Both the position numbers and the translations under genes were made by a program. Under the pieces are notes generated by a model. That model saw only the letters and a list, made by a program, of their open reading frames with translations. It did not search any database and was not told where the DNA came from. A stretch of DNA of 64,000 nt. Source: JAGVSR01 sp963742405 (GTDB lineage Bacteria; Pseudomonadota; Alphaproteobacteria; Rhizobiales; Hyphomicrobiaceae). The stretch is taken from NCBI GenBank assembly GCA_963742405.1, contig CAVUMB010000005.1, positions 372,001-436,000 of the forward strand, in the 5' to 3' direction. This document shows, in pieces, positions 9,285-19,901 of the stretch. How positions within the stretch are numbered: the stretch's first letter is position 1; the number at the start of each line of letters is the position of its first letter.

Positions 9285-10037
9285 ATGAGATCGCAGACGA
9301 GCCCCGGTGCATTGCCCGCCCTCGCGCCCCCGCGTCATGTGGCCATCATCATGGACGGCAACGGCCGCTGGGCCGCCGAACGAGGTTTGCCGCGAACCTG
9401 GGGTCACCGCCAAGGCGTCGAAGCGGTCCGCCGCACTGTCCGCGCGGCCCGCGAGCGCGACATCGCCTTCCTCACGATTTACAGTTTCTCCTCCGAAAAC
9501 TGGTCGCGTCCAGCAGCCGAAATTGACGACTTGATGGGCCTCATGCGCCGGTTCATCAAAAGCGACTTGGCCGACCTGCACCAATCCAATGTTCGCGTCA
9601 TGGTCATCGGAGAACGCGACCGCGTCGATCCGGAGCTGCTGGTCCTGATCGACGAGGCGCGAGACCTGACATCGCAAAATACAGGGCTGTCCCTGGTCAT
9701 CGCGTTCAACTACGGATCGCGCGCGGAGATCGCCAAGGCCGCACGGCAGCTCGCTCATATGGTCGCTCGCGGCGAACTCGATCCCGATGCGATCGAGCCC
9801 GAGCATTTGTCCGCTAGCCTCGACACCGCAGGTATTCCCGATCCGGATCTGTTGATCCGCACCAGTGGCGAGATGCGACTTTCGAATTTCCTCCTTTGGC
9901 AGACCGCCTACACCGAGTTCGTCTTTCTCGATGCATACTGGCCCGAGTTCGGGCAAGAACTTCTCGACGAAGCGATCAAGACCTATCATGCGCGCGATCG
10001 CCGCTTTGGCGGCCTCACGCAGCGATCGACGGCCTGA
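9285..10037 (+). CDS. uppS: Isoprenyl transferase (undecaprenyl diphosphate synthase)
   Basis: A 250-residue cis-prenyltransferase that makes the C55 lipid carrier for peptidoglycan and lipopolysaccharide. The catalytic segment HVAIIMDGNGRW contains Asp24. TIYSFSSENWSRP and the C-terminal RTSGEMRLSNFLLWQ and EFVFLDAYWPEF are signature blocks. The stop at 10037 lies 7 bases before the cdsA start, so the two are likely cotranscribed and perhaps translationally coupled. Confidence 0.95.
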   Translation: MRSQTSPGALPALAPPRHVAIIMDGNGRWAAERGLPRTWGHRQGVEAVRRTVRAARERDIAFLTIYSFSSENWSRPAAEIDDLMGLMRRFIKSDLADLHQSNVRVMVIGERDRVDPELLVLIDEARDLTSQNTGLSLVIAFNYGSRAEIAKAARQLAHMVARGELDPDAIEPEHLSASLDTAGIPDPDLLIRTSGEMRLSNFLLWQTAYTEFVFLDAYWPEFGQELLDEAIKTYHARDRRFGGLTQRSTA

Positions 10038-10044
10038 GGCCGGC

Positions 10045-10909
10045 ATGAACTCTGACCCGGCCGAAATCTCCGGTACGGCCGTAGCATCGCCGGGCACGGG
10101 CGCTCGCGATGTGGCCATCCGCGTCGCGTCGGGCATCATCATGGCCTTGGTCGCGGGAGCTTTGCTCTACTTTGGCCCGTTGCCGTTTGCATGTCTCGTC
10201 GCCGTGCGCGGCGGTCCTGACCAGCATCGAATGGACTCGCATCGTTCGTGGCGTCGAGATCGACGCCGGTCTCGCCGTTCATGGTGCGGCCGTCGTGCTG
10301 GCCGCAGTTCTGACTGCGTTCGGTCTGGCCGCGCTCGGGATTGCCGCGGTGGTGGCCGGCGCAATTCTGACGGGATTGCTGTGTTTCGGGAACCGGCCAC
10401 TGCTCTCGGCGGAAGGCGTGCTGTACGCCGGTCTTCCGGTCGTATCGTTGATCTGGCTGCGCGAAGACCAGCCGCACGGATTGACGGCGGTGCTGTTCAT
10501 ATTGCTCGCGGTCACTGCCACAGACATTGCAGCTTTCATTTTCGGGCGTCTGATCGGTGGCCCGAAACTGGCGAGGGCCGTGTCGCCGAACAAGACATGG
10601 GCAGGGTTCGTCGGCGGTATCCTGACCGCCGGGCTCGTCTGTGCCGCCTTCAGCCTATGGATCGGTGCCGATCCGGCCATGCTCGGTGCATCGGGCATCA
10701 TTCTGGGCATCGTCGCCCAACTCGGCGACCTGACGGAATCAGCACTGAAGCGCAGCTTCGGAATCAAGGATTCGGGCACGATCATTCCCGGCCACGGTGG
10801 TATCATGGACCGGGTCGACGGCCTCGTGTTTGCGTCGGCTGCGGCCGGGTTCGTAGCCTTTGCAGTCAATCCGCAATCGCCCGCGACAGCATTATTGTTC
10901 GGCGGATGA
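10045..10909 (+). CDS. cdsA: Phosphatidate cytidylyltransferase, interrupted by a +1 frameshift
   Basis: CdsA makes CDP-diacylglycerol from phosphatidate at the inner membrane. The first part (MNSDPAEISG to LPFACLVAV) is in frame 1. From about 10206 the protein continues in frame 2 (AAVLTSIEWTRIVRG to the end). One extra base, probably the C in GTGCGCGGCGG around 10204-10208, explains this; removing it gives 287 residues. Several hydrophobic helices and the signature KTWAGFVGG followed by DLTESALKRSFGIKDSG, with GHGGIMDRVDG, are intact in the second part. The gene is essential in bacteria that make phospholipids this way, so a sequence error is more likely than a true pseudogene. Confidence 0.88.
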
Positions 10910-10913
10910 CCCG

Positions 10914-12148
10914 ATGACGGCTCAATTCACGAGACCCGCCGCGATCAAGCTTGCCGACCATGGCGAGCGGCCGCTGGCCGAACCGCAACGACTGACGGTT
11001 CTGGGCGCTACAGGTTCGATCGGCGAGAGCACGCTCGACCTCGTCGGACGTGAACCGGAACGATTTGAGATCATCGCACTTACGGCGCAGTGCAATGTGG
11101 AAAAGCTAGCCCGTCTCGCCATCGCCCATCGCGCGCGCCTCGCCGTCGTCGGCGACGAGACCTGCTACGCCGAGCTGAAACAAAGGTTGTCGGGAACCGG
11201 CATTGAAGTGGCCGCCGGGGAGGCAGCCCTTGTCGACGCCGCCTCCCGGCCCGCCGACTGCACGATGGCTGCCATCGTTGGGGCCGCGGGGCTGCGGCCA
11301 ACGTTCGCCGCCGCGCGCCAGGGCCGACGCGTGGCGCTGGCCAACAAGGAATGCCTCGTCTCCGCTGGTGACGTCTTCCTGTCCGAGGTCCGTAAGGCCG
11401 GCGCTGAACTGCTCCCGGTCGACAGCGAACATTCCGCCGCCCTGCAGTCATTGGCCGGCGCTGAGCGGACTGCCGTCGAGCGCATCGTTCTCACCGCGTC
11501 CGGCGGTCCTTTTCGCTGCTGGTCGCTCGAGCAGCTGAAAGACGCCCGGCCCGAGCAGGCACTCAAACATCCCAACTGGTCAATGGGCGCCAAGATCACG
11601 ATCGACAGCGCGACGTTGATGAACAAAGGACTGGAGCTGATCGAGGCCTATCACCTGTTTCCGGTCGGGGTCGATCAACTCGACGCTGTTGTCCATCCTC
11701 AATCGGTTGTGCACTGCCTCGTCCACTACATCGACGGATCGGTGATCGCGCAATTGGGCCCGCCCGATATGCGCACGCCCATCGCGCTGGCGCTGAACTG
11801 GCCGGAGCGCCGCACGACACCGACGGCGAAACTCGACCTCGTCAAGATCGGGTCACTGACATTCGAACCGGTAGATGCCGAGCGCTTTCCCGGTCCCAGC
11901 ATCGCCAAGGATGCCCTGCGCCGCGGCGGCAGCGCATCCGCGATCCTGAATGCCGCCAACGAGATCGCCGTCGAAGCCTTTTTGACCGCAAACATAGGGT
12001 TTTTGGACATATCCCGGATCGTCGCCAAACCCTCGAACACGCCGAGGCGCGCGGCTTGATCTGTGCTACGCAGTCACTCGATGACGTCCTGAGCGCTGAT
12101 CGGGAAGCCCGCACCCTGGCACGAACCCTTATCGAGACCCTACATTAG
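10914..12148 (+). CDS. dxr: 1-deoxy-D-xylulose 5-phosphate reductoisomerase, C-terminal frameshift
   Basis: Dxr commits carbon to the MEP isoprenoid pathway and so feeds UppS upstream. The NADPH-binding GATGSIG is at residues 31-37. Substrate and metal residues lie in the ALANKE, VDSEHSA, SGGPFR and NWSMGAKITIDSATLMNKGLE blocks. As read, the frame ends early at 12059 with a foreign tail (KPSNTPRRAA). One base missing near 12028 (GCC[G]AAACC) restores ETLEHAEARGLICATQSLDD and a stop at 12146-12148, giving about 411 residues. The ATG at 10914 is 4 bases after the cdsA stop. Confidence 0.9.
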
Positions 12149-12223
12149 CTGGCCTGCCCTCGCCGACCTTCGGCAATGGCAGGAAGACCTCGCCGCGACG
12201 TTGCGGCGTTACCGGAGATCACC

Positions 12224-13376
12224 ATGGAAGTCATTTCGAACGCGATTTCGGGACCGCTGCTTTACGGAGCGGCGTTTCTCTCAGTCCTGACGATCGTGGT
12301 GTTCTTCCACGAACTCGGTCACTTCCTGGTCGCGCGCTGGTGCGGTGTAAATGTCAAAGCTTTCTCGATCGGCTTCGGTCAGGAGATCGCCGGCTTCAAT
12401 GATCGCTACGGCACCCGCTGGAAACTTTGCTGGATCCCGCTCGGCGGCTACGTCAAGTTCATGGACGATGAGAACGCAGCGAGCGTTCCCTCCCGCGAGA
12501 CGATCGAGCGCATGAGCCCCGAAGAGCGGGCGGGCTCATTCCACGCCAAACCGATTTGGCAGCGTGCGGCAGTGGTCGTCGCCGGCCCCGTCGCCAATTT
12601 CATTCTCGCCATCGTCATCTTCACCTTCTGGTTCTGGGTGAACGGCGTTTATTCAACCGAGGCGCGCATTGACGAGGTCGTACCAGATGGCGCGGCGGCG
12701 AAAGCCGGGATCAAGGCCGGCGACCTCGTCACAGCCATCGACGGGCGGCCGGTCACCGCATTCGAACACATCCAGCGCTACGTCGGCAGTAGCGTCGGCA
12801 CTGGTCTGACATTCACGGTCGACCGCGGTGGCGAGAAACTGGACTTCGTCGTGACGCCCGAGGTTCGCGAACAGCGCGACGACAAGGGCGACAAGCTGCA
12901 AATGGTCATGATCGGTGTGAAGCGGATGCCCGGGCAGTCCGGTGTAAAGCTTTACCAGCCCGGCTTTGCCGAATCGGTCGCCATCGCAGGTGACCGCACC
13001 TGGTTCATTGTCACCAGCACGCTCGGCTATCTGCGCGACGTGATCGAGCGGCCGCCAGTCGGCGGACCAGTTGGGCGGACCCATCCGCATCGCCGACGTT
13101 GCCGGCCGCGTCGCGACGCAGGGATTTGAATACATCATTCAGCTGGCTGCCTTTATTTCAGTCAGCGTCGGACTGATCAACCTGTTCCCGATCCCGCTTT
13201 TGGATGGCGGCCATTTGATGTTCTACGCCATAGAAGCGGTGCGTGGCCGGCCCCTTGACGAGCGCCATCAGGAACTCGGTTTTCGGATCGGTTTGGCGCT
13301 CGTGTTGAGCCTCATGATTTTTGCCACTTTCAACGACTTACATATTCTCAAGAGGTGGCTCGGAGGGGCCGGTTAA
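12224..13376 (+). CDS. rseP: RseP-type site-2 zinc metalloprotease, interrupted by a +1 frameshift
   Basis: An intramembrane protease of about 383 residues that cleaves anti-sigma factors or remnant signal peptides. The ATG at 12224 follows GGAG; an upstream ATG at 12176 adds 16 unlikely residues. The zinc site FFHELGH has His29, Glu30 and His33. A PDZ domain (RIDEVVPDGAAAKAGIKAGD) is in the middle, and the second zinc motif lies in NLFPIPLLDGGH. Near 13048-13053 one extra base moves GRQSADQLGGPIRIA to another frame; without it the protein is complete. It is flanked by dxr and bamA as in most alphaproteobacteria. Confidence 0.9.
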
Positions 13377-13581
13377 ATTCGCCCCCGGTGACGTATTCTT
13401 GCCACTTCCAGAAGGGTTACTGAATCGTTAAAAGATCACGGTCGATGGTGGTGTGGTGTGGAGTTTGTCTAGGGCTTCCGACACTGGTGGGGTCCGTCGG
13501 CTGCCGTGGGGTACGGCAAGCATACAATGTGCGCGTGCGGCCGATCGGCTGTTCACGCGGCTCAGGGGGAACGGCAAAAGC

Positions 13582-16006
13582 ATGAGGGCTGATCCGCGTC
13601 ATGGGTTCTCCCGGTTCTTGGCATCAGCAGGCGTCCGCCTGTTCGCCGTTGCACTGGTGTTCCTCGCGATCGAAATCTCTGCTCCGCAATTCGGCGCATC
13701 CTCGGCTGCTATGGCCCAGGGCGTCGTGCGCAGTATCGAGGTTGAAGGCAACCGCCGCGTCGAGGCCGACACCGTTCGGTCCTATCTGCAATTCAACGTC
13801 GGCGATTCCTACGACGCCGGCAAAGTCGATGGCTCGCTCAAGGCCTTGTTTGCAACCGGCTTGTTTGCCGACGTTTCGATCGACAACAACGGCAGCGTGG
13901 TTGTCGTAAAAGTCGTCGAGAATCCGGTCGTCAACCAGGTCGCGTTTGAAGGCAACAGCGAAGTCGATACCGACACGCTGCGCAATGAAGTCCAGCTCAA
14001 GCCGCGCACCGTCTTCACCCGCGCTCGCGCCCAAGCCGACGTGCAGCGCATCTTAGACGTTTACACCCGCCAGGGCCGCTTCGCCGCGTCCGTTGAACCC
14101 AAAATCATCGAACTCGAACAGAGCCGCGTCAACGTGGTGTTTGAAATTGTCGAAGGCGGCGCAACCAAGGTCAAAGGCGTCAACTTCGTCGGCAACAGCG
14201 CTTTCAACGACGAGCAACTGCGCGACATCATTTCCACCACGCAGCAGGGCTGGTTCGACTTCCTGAAGGGGACCAGCATCTACGATCCCGATCGCATGAA
14301 CTTGGATCGCGAATTGCTGCGTCAGTACTATCTCAAGAACGGTTATGCCGACGCCCGTGTTACGGCGGCGCAGGCCGATCTTGATCGCGATGGCTCCGGC
14401 TTCGTTATCACGTTCGCCATCGAGGAAGGCGTGCCGTACAATTTCGGTGCCGTGACCGTCGAGAATGGTCTCCCCGAGCTGAACGCATCCGCTCTCAACG
14501 GCGAAGTCATTACGTACCAAGGTGATAGCTACAACGCCCAGAACGTTGATAAGACGGTTGAGCGGCTGACGCTCGCCACGGCTGAGCAGGGCTTCCCCTT
14601 CGCGCGCGTCCGGCCGCGCGCCACACCTGATGCAGCCAATCGCACGATCGCTGTTGTTTATGCCATCGACGAAGGTCCGCGCGTCTATATCGAGCGCATC
14701 AACGTCATCGGCAACACGCGCACCAAGGACTTTGTTATTCGCCGCGAGTTCCGCTTGGCGGAAGGCGATGCCTACAACCCGCTGCTCGTCGATCGCGCCA
14801 AGAAGCGTCTGCAAGGTCTCGGCATCTTCAAGACCGCCGAAGTCAAGCGCCGCCCCGGCTCCGCTCCAGACCGCGTCGTGCTCGATGTCGAAGTCGAGGA
14901 ACAGTCCACGGGCGAGCTGTCGTTCGGTGCCGGCTACTCGACCAACGAAGGCATCATCGGCGACGTTTCGATCACCGAGCGCAACTTCATGGGCAATGGA
15001 CAGTTCCTGCGCCTGAAGCTCGCCGGCTCGATCGAGCGGCTGCAGGTTGACCTCTCGTTTACCGAACCGCGCTTCCTCGACCGCAACTTGTCGGCCGGCT
15101 TCGATCTCTTCCACAAGGAGCTCGACCAGCAAAGCGACGCAGGATTCTCCAGTCGTTCGTCCGGCGGCACCCTTCGCCTCGGTTTCCCGCTCGCCGAACA
15201 GCTCTGGATGCAGGTCGGCTATACGTTGAAACGCGATGAGATTTTTGACGTGAGTACCAACTCTTCATTGGCCGTCAAACAGGCTTGCGGCGACAAAAAT
15301 CTCAGTAACCCTGCCAACTTTACAAATAATCCAGCGCCGGCTGACTGTTCGGATGAGGCTTATTGGACGTCATCAATTGGCAGCTCGCTGACCTATGACA
15401 AGCGTAATAACGCTCGCAATCCGACCAAAGGCTACTATATGCAGCTGTCGAGCGATTTCGCTGGTCTCGGCGGCGATGTGCAGTACGTGCGCGTCCAGGG
15501 TGAGGGCCGCGCCTATTATCCTATTACCGACAATATCACGCTCGTTGGTCGTGCTGTGGCTGGCACCATCCAAGGTTGGGGTGGGGATGATGTTCGGTTG
15601 CTCGATCTTTATTTCCGTGGCGGTGAAACGGTGCGTGGCTTCGATCGCGCCGGCTATCGGTCCACGCGATCCTCTGACCGGTGACGCTATTGGTGGCCAG
15701 AATTTCTGGGCCACGACGGCTGAAGTGCGCTTCCCACTTCCTTTCATTCCGGATGACCTGGGGATCAGTGCCGCGGCATTCGCGGATGCAGGCTCACTTT
15801 GGGGTGTTCCTGGAGACGTCGATTCGCTCTATAGCGGCGGCGGGGTAACGATCGAAGATAGCAGTGCTGTGCGCGCATCTCTGGGCGTGAGCTTGCTCTG
15901 GGACTCGCCGGTCGGTCCGCTGCGCGTCGATTACGCCGAGCCCATTGCCAAGGAAGATTACGACAAGGTGCAGAACCTCCGCTTTGGTGCTTCGACCAAG
16001 TTCTGA
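13582..16006 (+). CDS. bamA: Outer-membrane protein assembly factor BamA, interrupted by a +1 frameshift
   Basis: An Omp85 protein of about 807 residues that inserts beta-barrel proteins into the outer membrane. The ATG at 13582 (MRADPRHGFSRF) follows an AGGGGGA tract and yields a signal sequence ending near SSAAMAQG. Five POTRA repeats follow, starting VVRSIEVEGNRRVEADTVRS, then the barrel with the GGETVRGFDRAGYG/PRDPLTG loop-6 motif. Exactly there, at about 15658 (GGCTAT[C]GGTCCA), one extra base shifts the frame. The rest (GGQNFWATTAEVRFPLP to FGASTKF, with C-terminal Phe) is in the next frame. The gene is essential, so an error in the sequence is likely. Confidence 0.92.
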
Positions 16007-16138
16007 TGCTGGCACCCAGCTGTGCGCAACATCCGGCGGCGCTGCCTCAGCGCCGCCGTTTTGTTTGCTGCGGACGGCAGCGGGACTATACTGAGCGCGC
16101 CTTGCGTTCCCGTTCCGCGCTGCGAAGAAGGTGCCGCC

Positions 16139-17188
16139 ATGCTTCATCCCGGTTTCTTCGAGAATAAGGGACCGTTTCCGGCCGCTGACCTTGCCCGTTC
16201 GTTGGCGCCGAGCTTGCGCCGGGCACTGACGGCCGTTGCCCCATTGCGGATGTTCGCGCGCTCTGCCGACGCAGGTTCCGCGGATGTTTCGTTTCTCGAT
16301 AATCGTAAGTATCTACCGCAGCTCGATACAACAGCCGCCGGCTTCGTTCTGGTCCAGCCGGCCTTCGCGACCCGCGTCCCCGCGCACGCAAAACCGCTGG
16401 TGACCAAGGCGCCATATCGGTCGTTCGCGCTCGCGCTACAGAAATTCTACCCTGATGCGATGCAGCCGAAAGCCGCCATCGGCGAAGCCGGTTTCAACGT
16501 CGATCCGTCGGCGCAGCTGGAAGAGGGAGTTGTCGTCGAGCCCGGCGCCATCGTCGGACCTGAAGCCATGATCGGCCGCGGAACGCGCATCGCCGCCGGT
16601 GCCGTCATCGGCTACCGCGTCGCGATTGGCCGCGACTGTTACGTCGGCCCCTCGGCGACGATCGTGCACGCGCTCATCGGCGACCGCGTCATCATCCACG
16701 CCGGCACGCGCATCGGTCAGGATGGCTTCGGCTTCGCCATGGGCCGCGACGGCCACCTGAAAGTGCCGCAGATCGGTCGGGTCGTCATCCAGGATAGGGT
16801 CGAGATCGGTGCCAATACCACGATCGATCGTGGTGCTCTTAAGGATACGATCATCGGAGAGGGCACCAAAATTGATAATCTGGTCCAGATCGGGCACAAC
16901 GTCGTCATAGGACGGCATTGCGTGATCGTTGCTCACACGGGCATCTCGGGCTCCACCGAACTCGGCGATTTCGTGGTCATGGGCGGCCAGTCGGGCACGG
17001 TCGGTCATATCAAGATCGGCAACGGAGCCCAGGTGGCGGGCGCCTCGCACCCGAAAGAGGATGTACCGGCGGGAATGGCGGTCGGCGGTACGCCGGCCCG
17101 ACCGTTGAAGCAGTGGGCCCGCGAACTCGCCATTCTGTCGCGGCTTGCTGCCCGAAAAGGCGACGCAAGCGACGGCGTGGACGATTGA
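16139..17188 (+). CDS. lpxD: UDP-3-O-acylglucosamine N-acyltransferase
   Basis: LpxD carries out the third step of lipid A synthesis, adding the second acyl chain to UDP-3-O-acyl-glucosamine. The ATG at 16139 is preceded by GAAGG and gives 349 residues, the family length. An N-terminal uridine-binding domain (MLHPGFFENKGPF, then FLDNRKYLPQL) precedes a left-handed beta helix of hexapeptide repeats from about residue 120. The probable catalytic histidine is His253 in NLVQIGHNVVIG. Unlike its neighbours this gene is uninterrupted. Confidence 0.95.
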   Translation: MLHPGFFENKGPFPAADLARSLAPSLRRALTAVAPLRMFARSADAGSADVSFLDNRKYLPQLDTTAAGFVLVQPAFATRVPAHAKPLVTKAPYRSFALALQKFYPDAMQPKAAIGEAGFNVDPSAQLEEGVVVEPGAIVGPEAMIGRGTRIAAGAVIGYRVAIGRDCYVGPSATIVHALIGDRVIIHAGTRIGQDGFGFAMGRDGHLKVPQIGRVVIQDRVEIGANTTIDRGALKDTIIGEGTKIDNLVQIGHNVVIGRHCVIVAHTGISGSTELGDFVVMGGQSGTVGHIKIGNGAQVAGASHPKEDVPAGMAVGGTPARPLKQWARELAILSRLAARKGDASDGVDD

Positions 17189-17306
17189 CGGGATGGCTTC
17201 CGAGCGCTCACGAAAGCGCCACATGAACGGTGCGCGAGGCCTTGGCTCATCATGGGCCATGGGCGAAACAAGGACGGCGGCGGCTGCGCGCCGGAGCGAG
17301 AGGACG

Positions 17307-17814
17307 ATGGACGACACGACCAAGACAAAGAACAAGACACTCGGCACGGCCGACATCGCCAAGGTGATGCAGTTCCTGCCGCATCGTTACCCGTTCCTGC
17401 TCCTCGACCGCATGTATCGACATGGACGGTGACGAGAGCTGTATCGGCCTGAAGAATGTGACCATCAACGAGCCGTTTTTCCAGGGCCACTTTCCGCAGT
17501 ACCCGGTCATGCCGGGCGTGTTGATCATCGAAGGTTTGGCACAGACCGCCGGCGCGCTCTGCGTCTCCAGCCTCGGCGAGGACTACAAGGCCGAACTCGT
17601 CTACTTCATGGGGATAGACAAGGCGAAGTTTCGCAAGCCGGTTCTGCCCGGCGACCAGCTGCACTACCATGTTCGCAAGATCCGCAATCGCGGTCGCGTA
17701 TGGCGCTTCTACGGCGAAGCGAAAGTCGATGGCATCGTGGTTGCCGAAGCGGAGATTAGCGCCATGCTCGCCGATACCGCCGATGCCCATGCATTCGCAG
17801 CCTCGAAGTCCTGA
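17307..17814 (+). CDS. fabZ: 3-hydroxyacyl-[acyl-carrier-protein] dehydratase FabZ, interrupted by a +1 frameshift
   Basis: FabZ dehydrates 3-hydroxyacyl-ACP in fatty acid synthesis and competes with LpxA/LpxD for the same acyl-ACP pool, hence its place in the lpx cluster. The first 37 residues (to FLLLDRM, with the catalytic His of LPHRYPF) are in one frame. From about 17417 an extra T (CGCATG[T]ATCGACATG) moves the rest to the next frame: IDMDGDESCIGLKNV, then GHFPQYPVMPGVLIIEGLAQ with the catalytic Glu. Without the extra base the product has 168 residues. The stop overlaps the lpxA start (TGATG). Confidence 0.92.
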
Positions 17815-18620
17815 TGCCCAGCTCTGAAATTCATTCCTCCGCGGTCGTCTCGCCGGACGCGCGCCTGGGAGCCGGCGTCAAGATCGGTCCGTTCTGCGTC
17901 GTCGAAGCCGGTGTGGAATTGGGCGACGGCGTCGAACTTATCAGCCACGTCGTCGTCGCCGGTCGCACGACCGTTGGCACACGCACGCGCATATTTCCGT
18001 TCGCCTCTATCGGCCATCAGCCGCAGGATCTGAAATTCAAGGGCGAACCCTCGACCCTTACGATCGGAGCTGATTGCCTGATCCGCGAGGGCGTCACCAT
18101 GAATCCCGGTACCGAGGGCGGCGGCATGGTGACCACCGTCGGCGACCGCTGCGCCTTCCTCGCCAACAGTCACGTCGGACATGACTGCCGTGTCGGCAAC
18201 AACGTCGTCTTTTCCAACAATGTCATGCTCGCTGGTCATTGCACCATCGGCGATTTCGTCATCATCGGCGGCGGCGCCGCCGTCATCCAGTTCGCGCGCG
18301 TCGGGACACATGCCTTCGTCGGCGGCATGTCCGGCCTCGAGCACGATCTCATCCCCTACGGCATGGCCATCGGCAATCGCGCCTATCTGTCGGGTCTTAA
18401 TCTCATCGGCCTGCAGCGGCGGGGCTTTACGCGCGCCCAGATACACGACCTGCGCCGCGCCTATCGCCTGATGTTCGCGCAGGAGGGTACACTGCTTGAA
18501 CGCGTCGAAGACGTGGCGGCCGAATTCAAGGATCACCCGATTGTCATCGAAATCGTGGAGTTCATCCGCCAGGGCGGCAAGCGGTCACTGTGTACGCCAC
18601 AGGGCACAGCCGAGGCTTGA
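17814..18620 (+). CDS. lpxA: UDP-N-acetylglucosamine O-acyltransferase
   Basis: A 268-residue LpxA, the first enzyme of lipid A synthesis. It is a hexapeptide-repeat left-handed beta helix with the catalytic His123 in SHVGHDC and a C-terminal helical domain starting near NLIGLQRRGF. GTEGGGMVTTVGD matches the substrate-binding loop. The start overlaps the fabZ stop by one base, which implies coupled translation. The frame is intact. Confidence 0.96.
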   Translation: MPSSEIHSSAVVSPDARLGAGVKIGPFCVVEAGVELGDGVELISHVVVAGRTTVGTRTRIFPFASIGHQPQDLKFKGEPSTLTIGADCLIREGVTMNPGTEGGGMVTTVGDRCAFLANSHVGHDCRVGNNVVFSNNVMLAGHCTIGDFVIIGGGAAVIQFARVGTHAFVGGMSGLEHDLIPYGMAIGNRAYLSGLNLIGLQRRGFTRAQIHDLRRAYRLMFAQEGTLLERVEDVAAEFKDHPIVIEIVEFIRQGGKRSLCTPQGTAEA

Positions 18621-18689
18621 ACAGAGCGCGTGAAGACACAAAGCGCCTGAGATAACAGGGGCCCTGATTTTAACAGAAGGCCTGAGTTC

Positions 18690-19901
18690 ATGCAGCGCGG
18701 TTCGAAAACCGTCGTCGGCATCTTGGCGGGCGGTGGTTCACTACCGCGCGAGATCGCTGATGTCTGGCCGCGGAAGGCGCCAAGCCGATCATCGTCGGCC
18801 TGGAAGGCGAGGTCCACCCGCCCGACTTCGCCGGTCATGACTTCACGCTGGTCAACTGGGGTCGCATCGGCCGGTTGATCCACACGTTCAAGCAAAAAAA
18901 CGTCACCGATCTCGTCATCGTCGGCAGCGTCACGCGGCCTGACCTATGGGCCATCCGAACCGACTTCGGCTTCTGGCGCAATCTGCCGCGCATACTCAAA
19001 ATCATTGCGTCCGGTGGCGACGACAGCGTGTTGCGCCGCGTCGTCGGCTTCTTCGAAAGCCAAGGCTTCACGGTGCGTGGTCCTGCCGAAGTCGCCCCGG
19101 CTCTCGTCATTGGGGAAGGCCCGTTTGGCCGCCTGACCATGGCCGAGGCGTCGTTGCACGACTTCGAGGTCGGACGCGATATCGTGGCCCGACTGGCGCC
19201 ATTCGACATTGGACAGGCCGTCGTCGTGGCCGGTGGGGAGGTCCTAGCCGTGGAGGGCGCTGAAGGCACCGATGCGATGCTGAAGCGGGTTGCATCCAGC
19301 CGCGACACAACGCCACGGCGGCGTACTCGTCAAATGGCCCAAGCCCGGCCAGGAGTTGCGCGTCGACATGCCGGCGATTGGACCCAACACGGTTGCCGCT
19401 GTTGCTGCCGCCGGACTTGATGGTATCGCTGTGCAGGCGGGCGCGACGCTGGCGGCGCAACGCATCGATATGATCCAAGCCGCCGACGCCCACGCGGTCT
19501 TCATCGCCGGCTTGCGCCCGCAGTCGATCGCGGTGGCAAAGTCGCGGCTTGCCGACGACGGCGACGTGGGGCTCGGCGTCCTAGCTGCCCTCGATGGCCG
19601 CCGAGTGAGTCGCGGTGCTGTTGTTGTCCGCCGCCATGTGCTCGCTGTCGAAACGGGCGAAGGCTTAGCCGCACTGATCCGTCGCGCGACGTTGCTGCGT
19701 CAATGGGGCAAGAGCAAGAAGCGTCGGGGGGCCCTCGTCGCGGCGAACCTTGCAGATCTCGGCCAGGACGTCATCGAAGCCTGCGCGGCGGCCGGTTACG
19801 AGCGCATCACCGTCATCTCGGAAGAGGCGGCTGCGTCGAAGATCGAACCCCGCGTTCGCGCGGCAGGCTTGACGCTCGATCTGCGGAGGCAATGCGCATG
19901 A
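18690..19901 (+). CDS. lpxI: UDP-2,3-diacylglucosamine pyrophosphatase LpxI with extra C-terminal module, two frameshifts
   Basis: LpxI hydrolyses UDP-2,3-diacylglucosamine to lipid X; it replaces LpxH in alphaproteobacteria. The N-terminal part (TVVGILAGGGSLPREIAD) is in one frame. A base missing near 18762 (GAT[G]GTCTG) shifts to the next, which holds EGEVHPPDFAGHDFTLVNWG and the LpxI_C domain (VGEGPFGR-like, GQAVVVAGGEVLAVEGAEGTDAML). A second shift (one extra base or two missing) between about 19293 and 19320 leads to GGVLVKWPKPGQELRVDMP. The normal end would be near AVFIAGL (about 19512). Instead the frame runs on for about 130 residues that resemble a decayed second LpxI_C domain (RGAVVVRRHVLAVETGEGL). 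Total about 403 residues against 270-290 usual. Confidence 0.85.

Noticed and set aside
14053..15132. A 359-codon open frame antisense to bamA
   Set aside because: Same cause: a shadow of the highly biased bamA codons.
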